Source of the DNA: Flavobacteriales bacterium
Lineage (GTDB): Bacteria; Bacteroidota; Bacteroidia; Flavobacteriales; Flavobacteriaceae
DNA length: 11,818 bases
NCBI GenBank assembly: GCA_027003085.1
Contig: JALWYR010000224.1
Span: 1 to 11,818, forward strand
Direction: 5' to 3'
Below are positions 9,801 to 11,818 of the stretch, in pieces. The notes beneath the pieces were generated by a model that had not been told where the DNA came from, made no database searches, and saw only the letters and a list, made by a program, of their open reading frames with translations. The position numbers and the translations under genes were made by a program. Each line of letters starts with the position of its first letter. Positions within the stretch are counted from its first letter, which is position 1.

Positions 9801-10093
9801 GCGACGATCCTTCGCGATTTACCTTTATTTTCGGACAACGCAGTTTGAAGGCCGGAAACACCTTGGCCGGTGAAATTATGGTAGGAAGCCGCAACGGATT
9901 GTTCCGCATTCGCAGTCCGTATCCCATGGCCGAAATTCGTGTTTTCGACATGTGGGGACGCGAAATCCGTCGTGTAAATGCGGCATCGGTGCGCGAAATG
10001 CTTATGGACTTACGCGACATTCCATCACAGGCCTTGCTTATGCGTATCCTTCTGGACGACGGTCGCCGCCTCGACCGCAAAATCTTGCGTTAG
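3893..10093 (+). CDS. Giant multidomain secreted/surface protein with lamin-tail domain and T9SS-type C-terminal sorting domain
   Basis: This protein has 2066 residues. Residues 1-19 form a clean signal peptide (MRNYVLTLLFFG...ALRG, then Gln20). Next come a jelly-roll-like domain (about 20-225), two tandem 139-aa modules starting WCNLQ (228-366, 367-503), an Ig-like module (about 505-600), a lamin-tail domain starting SELIISEYVEG (608-775), and three FN3-like modules (776-1132) with motifs such as VVYKGTGT and GLTNGTSYTF. A GDLAILAVNTD...GTKIILTDNGY domain follows (1137-1385), then repetitive beta structure (1394-1620), a WSSPI...LLGNPYPSALDF region (about 1632-1760) and a terminal domain (1994-2066) with RVFDMWGREI and DGRRLDRKILR, typical of T9SS type A tails. 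It should be exported and anchored or released at the surface. No catalytic motif is recognised, so adhesion or matrix binding is a guess. A start at 3848 would add 15 residues and spoil the signal peptide. Confidence 0.9.
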   Translation: MRNYVLTLLFFGSLLALRGQTIIHQESFENAPNGASVDYSADTEFGGTDPNDYWQRIDITGNGKDEIDAGVTGGDGTKMYAGEDMDDSGSVPKVLTIVNTDVTGYSDIKVQVAVGSGEQDKYDSGDYIKVYVKKDGGAETLVGAFYGYDHQGGDGTNGRMYQDVDLDGTTSDDGGSAQLSKAMQDFTFDVSGTFNNLQVIIKMTTNAADEVLMVDNVRIIGTVIGTPDWCNLQWPPDGNVRSGDGFTVYAQVYEPGVTDASGQGSGIEAWIGYSAVDNDPTDPANASDWTWVAASYNGDSGNNDEYSVDLENAIGSPGTYYYASRFRLNGGPFKYGGYNSSGGGFWDSPYSGSGSNKSGKLTIDVVDWCNLQHPENGNISAPGNSFVVYAQIYEDGLTNADANNPGAGIQAWIGYSTVDNDPSDPANASDWTWVAATYNVDSGNNDEFKADLGAQISSGGTYYYASRFKINGGPYAYGGYNGGFWENTYGSGGSNKSGQLVVNDIYITNITHSPSPVHSWETVSVSADVTADAGVGGVELHWGTTSGNLNNTINMSLSSGNTYVTDSDIPAQADGTTVYYEIYVLDNNAEEKTSAEQSYTVNDAACASELIISEYVEGSSNNKYLEIYNGTGSAVNMGDYQIKIYSNGGTSPSITIALNNISLADGDVFVIAHSLATAWSGTPDQTSGSLSFNGDDAVELYNTATGQSVDIIGKIGEDPGDEWGSGSTTTLDHTLVRKSSVTAGDTNGSDAFDPAVEWDGYGIDDVSHLGSHTMNCGACSEPTTDATFHANSPQNIATTSLTLNWTNGDGDNRIVVMREGSAVSFVPTDGNTYTANSDYSAATDVSGNGEYVVYNGNGSTVDVTGLTPGTLYYATIYEYNCSPGSEDYYTSGTPATDSFYTTPETPDAFSSGCIGETSIDLSWSAPASGNYDGYLVVAREGATPHSVNSLDPNANLGENSDYSAAPTYGSTTPYSRILYKGTGTSVSITGLTNGTSYTFAVFAYSANGTLYRYSDGTQLTETIELNDVSGTNATGLNQQAEVTWVNPATGCFDEILVVANETAGIDFTPSGDGSAYTANTVYSGPNQVVYKGTGTEVTVTNLTNGTTYYFEIFVRQGTDWSGGVEVSAVPQDITILEPGDLAILAVNTDIDNQPGSTGDGSGDQIAFVCFKDIKPGTKIILTDNGYEREVAGKWGNTEGVIAITRTGSVLSKGTIIVLETNDQTNGNIKSADHFDVYTCGNIDNNWQKEFIAGQGGFNLNNDDDVWIMQGGVWNNGTAGNHDATYNGNVLYGWTESGWDDGVGDGTDGPQWSNLYPFSKCFTTVAPSGGGKVKFNDPVDPDFSTTTNDKLDWIALINDESNWDTYSTNADYDNGGYNYKNNTSCPAMTIATSTHSAGLWKGTNNTNWFDCSNWDNLTVPGENTDVTISGSASNEVIVDASATDANLYSQMAKTNNLTIEDGIWLEVNTDNDKLEVHGNLTIESGALLDLSDGDNTTSSDGHLYLYGNWNNQEGSGGLDGGNGTVHFVGSASQTITTADPSGDETFPNVDLQNDFDLSQSGNLVMTGNLSVASGKTLDISDDHYLKTGGNITNNGSIIVHNHGELVQTDDNSSISGSGTFRMDKTTLPLNHYYDYVFWSSPINSNALTLGSILSNAWRYYAFDPALQDPAQNPNPGWVARTASDVFVVGNGVAISAPVSYSGGSLDVSFQHASDPFNNGQIDVSVTVNGTGGQDNDDWNLLGNPYPSALDFDLFANDNTNVQGSYYAWTNCAGLDAQGHHQQAGYTSYAVGTGGTAACSGSGQTLGRYVPSGLGFMIEATSSGTVSFHNSHRSAGHNDYFINRGLPLNRIWIDLQAENEGIYSQNLVAFINGATNNRDRLYDARHMLTGSAYLYTWSDDSVRCVIQGRQAWDGSTRYVQAGIFSTANRPMLLRINRAEGVLDSIPVFVEDHLLQTVHDLRSGPYRFTAYAGDDPSRFTFIFGQRSLKAGNTLAGEIMVGSRNGLFRIRSPYPMAEIRVFDMWGREIRRVNAASVREMLMDLRDIPSQALLMRILLDDGRRLDRKILR
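4574..5402 (+). repeat. Tandem 139-aa (417-bp) coding repeat
   Basis: Unit A starts at 4574 and unit B at 4991, both encoding DWCNLQ. The period is 417 bp. Shared blocks include AWIGYS, VDNDP, DPANASDWTWVAA, DSGNNDE, GTYYYASRF and GSNKSG. Some stretches are nearly identical at DNA level, for example around 4739-4774 and 5163-5198, pointing to a fairly recent duplication or gene conversion. The two Trp-Cys pairs and GG-rich loops suggest small beta-sandwich modules of unknown ligand. Confidence 0.9.
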
Positions 10094-10126
10094 GGTTAAC
10101 GCCTACGATGTGGTGAAGGTGATAGT
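10094..10126. other. Short spacer between giant gene and repeat R2
   Basis: After the TAG stop there are 33 bases with no convincing terminator before R2 starts at GACGCTCCG. Any transcript of the giant gene that continues past its stop would therefore enter R2. Confidence 0.5.
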
Positions 10127-10149
10127 GACGCTCCGCAAGCCTTCGGGGC

Positions 10150-10180
10150 GCCGGCGGCGGAATGGAATTCCGCAGCCGGC
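10150..10180. repeat. Conserved hairpin of R2
   Basis: GCCGGC and GCGGAAT arms close around a GGA loop, with one unpaired base on each side (G10156, A10174). It is identical to the R1 hairpin at 378-408 except for one unpaired base. Confidence 0.85.
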
Positions 10181-10267
10181 GGCGCAAAAATTGTTCCGGC
10201 GAATTGTTTAGTCCGGGTCCGGTTGTAAAACATTGTTTCTACCGGAAAAGTCCCCCTTGATTTGCGC

Positions 10268-10300
10268 CGCCGGCCCCGCGCCGCAGGCGCGGCGCCGGCG
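10268..10300. repeat. GC hairpin of R2
   Basis: The arms at 10268-10282 and 10286-10300 pair at 14 of 15 positions around a GCA loop. The position corresponds to the R1 hairpin at 261-292. Loop and inner stem differ from R1 while the ability to pair is kept. Confidence 0.75.
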
Positions 10301-10540
10301 CCCCTTGTCTTGTTCCGCGGGCTCCGAAGCCACTTGCCGCCTCGCTTCGCTCGGCGGCGGCGGTCTTCTTCGCCTGCTCCGGCAGCCCTGCGGTCTGCCT
10401 CCGCAGCTCAGGGAGCCGGCACGCTTCGCCTATGGCTTCGCGTTGGTCTCCCTTCGCACGCTGCGGAGCCACCTGCGGTGTCTCCTTGCGACCCTCGGAG
10501 TCCTTCGGTCTCCTCGGGGCGCGGGAAACCGGCGCTATTA

Positions 10541-10636
10541 TGTTTTTAAAGAACTATATGAGATTGAAAATCAACGCATAATTCAAAATTCAAAATTCAT
10601 AATTAACCTGCGCTTGTTTTCCCGCGCAAAAATTTT
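10541..10636. other. AT-rich convergent spacer with heptamer repeat
   Basis: This region lies between R2 and the 3' end of the MGMT-like gene. At 10579-10605 there is a TTCAAAA tandem repeat flanked by TAATT and AATTA, a type of simple sequence common between genes in AT-rich bacterial DNA. No gene or clear terminator is seen. Confidence 0.5.
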
Positions 10637-11104
10637 TTACAGCAAATAACGCTCGAAGTCGGCTACAAAAAATTTTCTGCCTTTTTGAACAATGTCGAAT
10701 CCTTCGGCTTCCAAATGTGCCGCTTGACGCTCTATGCCGCCGGGATATTTGGCCACCAATTCACCTTTGGCTTTCACGGTGCGCCACCACGGAATGGGTT
10801 CGGGAATTTCGCCTTTGTCGGCTTTTTCTTGCGAAGCATTGGCGGCAATCCATATAAAAATACCTGTTGTGAGCGGACAAGCGGTATCGGTATTGTATTT
10901 TCCGGCCAGCATTTTACGTAGTAGCGGAACGCTAAGCAAATGTCCGCGCGGCACTTGTGCCATCAATTCATACACATCTTGGGGATGAGGCACCACCATG
11001 GTTTTGGCTCCGCCCAGCCGTTTGGATTGTTTATCGTCGAGCCGGACGATTTTGGGCAGCCCTTCGGGCTGCATTTTTTCGGACCAGGATTTTTTGCGTG
11101 CCAT
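10637..11104 (-). CDS. MGMT-domain protein lacking the acceptor cysteine (alkyltransferase-like)
   Basis: This 155-aa protein has an N-terminal extension of about 45 residues, then the DNA-binding fold of O6-methylguanine-DNA methyltransferase. VPRGHLLSVPLLRKML (51-66) corresponds to the family's IPxGxVxTYxxIA helix-turn-helix, and PLTTGIFIWIAANA follows (77-90). At the position of the PCHR active site it reads PWWR (105-108), so the alkyl-accepting Cys is Trp. The C-terminus has GELVAKYPGGIERQAAHLEAEGF, matching the family end. Alkyltransferase-like proteins bind O6-alkylguanine without repairing it and flag it for nucleotide excision repair; that role here is inference. The start ATG at 11104 follows an A-rich AAAGAAAAA leader. 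The gene converges on the giant gene and shows no operon partner. Confidence 0.85.
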   Translation of the reverse strand: MARKKSWSEKMQPEGLPKIVRLDDKQSKRLGGAKTMVVPHPQDVYELMAQVPRGHLLSVPLLRKMLAGKYNTDTACPLTTGIFIWIAANASQEKADKGEIPEPIPWWRTVKAKGELVAKYPGGIERQAAHLEAEGFDIVQKGRKFFVADFERYLL

Positions 11105-11228
11105 TTTTTCTTTAAAGTTACAAAAAAAAGCAAATTACTGGTCATCAGTTCAATGTTTATCGTTCAAGCGCGATTTATCACGCGCCAAACGCGCCAGGGA
11201 TGGAAGCGGATTGCTTTATGTTTTCCTT

Positions 11229-11260
11229 GTTCTTTCTTTTGCTTGCCCAAAAGAAAGAAC
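11229..11260. repeat. 13-bp perfect inverted repeat
   Basis: GTTCTTTCTTTTG (11229-11241) and CAAAAGAAAGAAC (11248-11260) are perfect complements around a CTTGCC loop. About 20 bases upstream is GCCAGGGATGGAAGCGG (11193-11209). The pairing of these two pieces recalls a dispersed intergenic repeat seen in Bacteroidota genomes; that resemblance is from memory and unverified. Confidence 0.75.
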
Positions 11261-11331
11261 CAAATCATTAAAAATGTTTTTTGTTGGGCTTCACCGAACA
11301 AAGATAAGGGCACTTTTGCAATAAATTTTTC

Positions 11332-11364
11332 GGGGCGTCATAGGAGTGAAATTTATGACGCCCC
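11332..11364. repeat. 11-bp perfect inverted repeat
   Basis: GGGGCGTCATA (11332-11342) and TATGACGCCCC (11354-11364) pair around an 11-nt loop. There is no T-run at either end, so a terminator is unlikely. It may be part of the surrounding repeat block. Confidence 0.7.
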
Positions 11365-11390
11365 TAAAACCGCGGTCAAAAATTTGGCGG

Positions 11391-11426
11391 GCTTCGCCCT
11401 GGGTTTCCAAATTTTGCCCGCCTATT
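11391..11426. repeat. Imperfect inverted repeat with GGCGGGC/GCCCGCC arms
   Basis: GGCGGGC pairs with GCCCGCC across about 22 bases, and flanking CAAAAATTT and TATTTTGG can extend the stem imperfectly. It is one of a run of palindromes in this noncoding stretch. Confidence 0.45.
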
Positions 11427-11661
11427 TTGGTGAAAAAGATTTTTTATTCGCTTCGCGAATCTTGGATTTTTTCCATCAATACCCAAAGGGCGAGTGTAAC
11501 ATCAACGGAGCGGGAGGTTTCCCCCGTGTTGCTCCTATATGTCATTCCCGCACCCGCCTACGCGGGCACAGGCTGCGGCGTGAATCCGGGGGATCCGGTT
11601 TGCCTTTCTTTGTCATTCCCGTAATGCGGTTTTCGCCTTCAATATTTACAATAGCAGAGCG

Positions 11662-11815
11662 GTGTCATTCCGACAGAGTTTTGCCGGCGTAAGCAAGGCA
11701 AAACGCCGAGGAATCTCTTCACGGGCCGGACAATGGGAACGTAATATTCCGCCTCGGATGAAATATCCGTGTTGAGATTCCTCGTCGCCGCTACGCGGCT
11801 CCGTCGGAATGACAC
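11662..11815. mobile_element. MITE-like inverted-repeat element (GTCATTCCGA family type)
   Basis: The terminal inverted repeats GTGTCATTCCGAC (11662-11674) and GTCGGAATGACAC (11803-11815) are perfect 13-mers. Inside lies a second perfect pair, CGAGGAATCTC (11707-11717) and GAGATTCCTCG (11774-11784). Between outer and inner pairs sit side hairpins: GTTTTGCC/GGCAAAAC (11678-11704) and GCCGC/GCGGC (11787-11799). The whole element of about 154 bp can fold as a four-way junction. It has no coding capacity. This GTCATTCC...GAGGAATCT pattern is common among dispersed bacterial repeats; mobility by a transposase elsewhere is inferred. Confidence 0.75.
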
Positions 11816-11818
11816 ATT

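Larger units (their letters stand above)
10127..10540 (+). repeat. GC-rich mosaic repeat R2 (inverted copy of R1)
   Basis: This noncoding GC-rich element is the inverted counterpart of R1. Both begin with GACGCTCCG beyond a gene's 3' end, then the 31-nt conserved hairpin, a more variable AT-richer centre (10190-10263), a GC hairpin, and a tail of AGAC-containing units. On the minus strand AGAC lies at 10307, 10363, 10393, 10446, 10480 and 10508. The spacings of 30 and 53 match R1 exactly at the corresponding places. It ends near 10540, where AT-rich sequence resumes. Open frames inside it (plus 10233-10649, minus 10239-10472) differ from those in R1 and are not credible genes. Confidence 0.85.
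11105..11661. other. Repeat-rich noncoding region
   Basis: No credible gene is seen. Frames that cross it (for example plus 10940-11692) run antisense through the MGMT-like gene and then translate palindromes. The region holds several hairpins listed separately, small stems at 11448-11462 (ATTCGC/GCGAAT), and GTCATTCC motifs at 11541 and 11612 that resemble one end of the MITE-like element at 11662. Confidence 0.7.

Noticed and set aside
10300..10515. CRISPR-like array from the regularly recurring AGAC/GTCT motif
   Set aside because: The shared motif is only a few bases, the spacing is uneven (56, 30, 53, 34, 28), and the intervening sequence is itself repetitive. No cas genes are present.
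1..10540. Composite transposon with R1 and R2 as ends
   Set aside because: No transposase or integrase is coded between the repeats or in them, the copies have diverged, and no target-site duplication can be seen because R1 is cut by the window edge.
10940..11692. 250-aa plus-strand open frame
   Set aside because: It starts antisense inside the MGMT-like gene and continues through palindromic noncoding repeats. The translated product matches no recognisable family.
11662..11815. tRNA or other cloverleaf RNA gene
   Set aside because: The four-way fold is 154 bp, lacks T-loop and CCA-end signatures, and has the terminal inverted repeats of a MITE-type element.

Overview
The window looks like a chromosomal segment from a member of the phylum Bacteroidota. 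The evidence is a TonB-dependent receptor paired with a BtuG-type surface lipoprotein, a very large secreted protein ending in a type IX secretion (T9SS)-like C-terminal domain, a TAnnTTTG-type promoter box, and A-rich leaders in place of strong Shine-Dalgarno sites. No species can be named from the sequence alone.

Layout, left to right. Positions 1-459 hold a GC-rich, noncoding, hairpin-rich repeat (R1), followed by a UUCG-loop terminator (459-492). A two-gene minus-strand operon follows: btuB (1640-3478, outer-membrane cobalamin receptor) and then btuG (517-1629, predicted surface cobalamin-binding beta-propeller lipoprotein), separated by 10 nt. A full cobalamin riboswitch (3524-3683), an expression-platform hairpin next to the btuB start, and a promoter box (3688-3695) lie upstream. 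An AT-rich divergent intergenic region leads to one giant plus-strand gene (3893-10093, 2066 aa): signal peptide, two tandem 139-aa modules, Ig-like, lamin-tail and three FN3-like modules, repetitive beta structure and a T9SS-type tail. After it comes a second copy of the GC-rich repeat (R2, 10127-10540), inverted relative to R1. Next is a convergent minus-strand gene (10637-11104) for an MGMT-domain protein whose active-site Cys is replaced by Trp. The last 700 bases are noncoding and full of inverted repeats, ending in a MITE-like element (11662-11815).

The btu genes form one functional unit: BtuG should capture vitamin B12 at the surface and hand it to BtuB, with B12 shutting off the transcript through the riboswitch. 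No inner-membrane transporter (BtuCDF) or TonB/ExbBD is present here. The giant secreted protein and the MGMT-like protein have no visible functional link to B12.

The least explained material is the R1/R2 repeat pair. These are mosaic elements of about 0.4 kb with conserved hairpins and conserved spacing of an AGAC motif. Each lies just beyond the 3' end of a transcription unit, in the same orientation relative to that unit. I found no transposase, CRISPR, tRNA or rRNA. No wholly new gene system is evident, and the repeat family is the best candidate for something undescribed.
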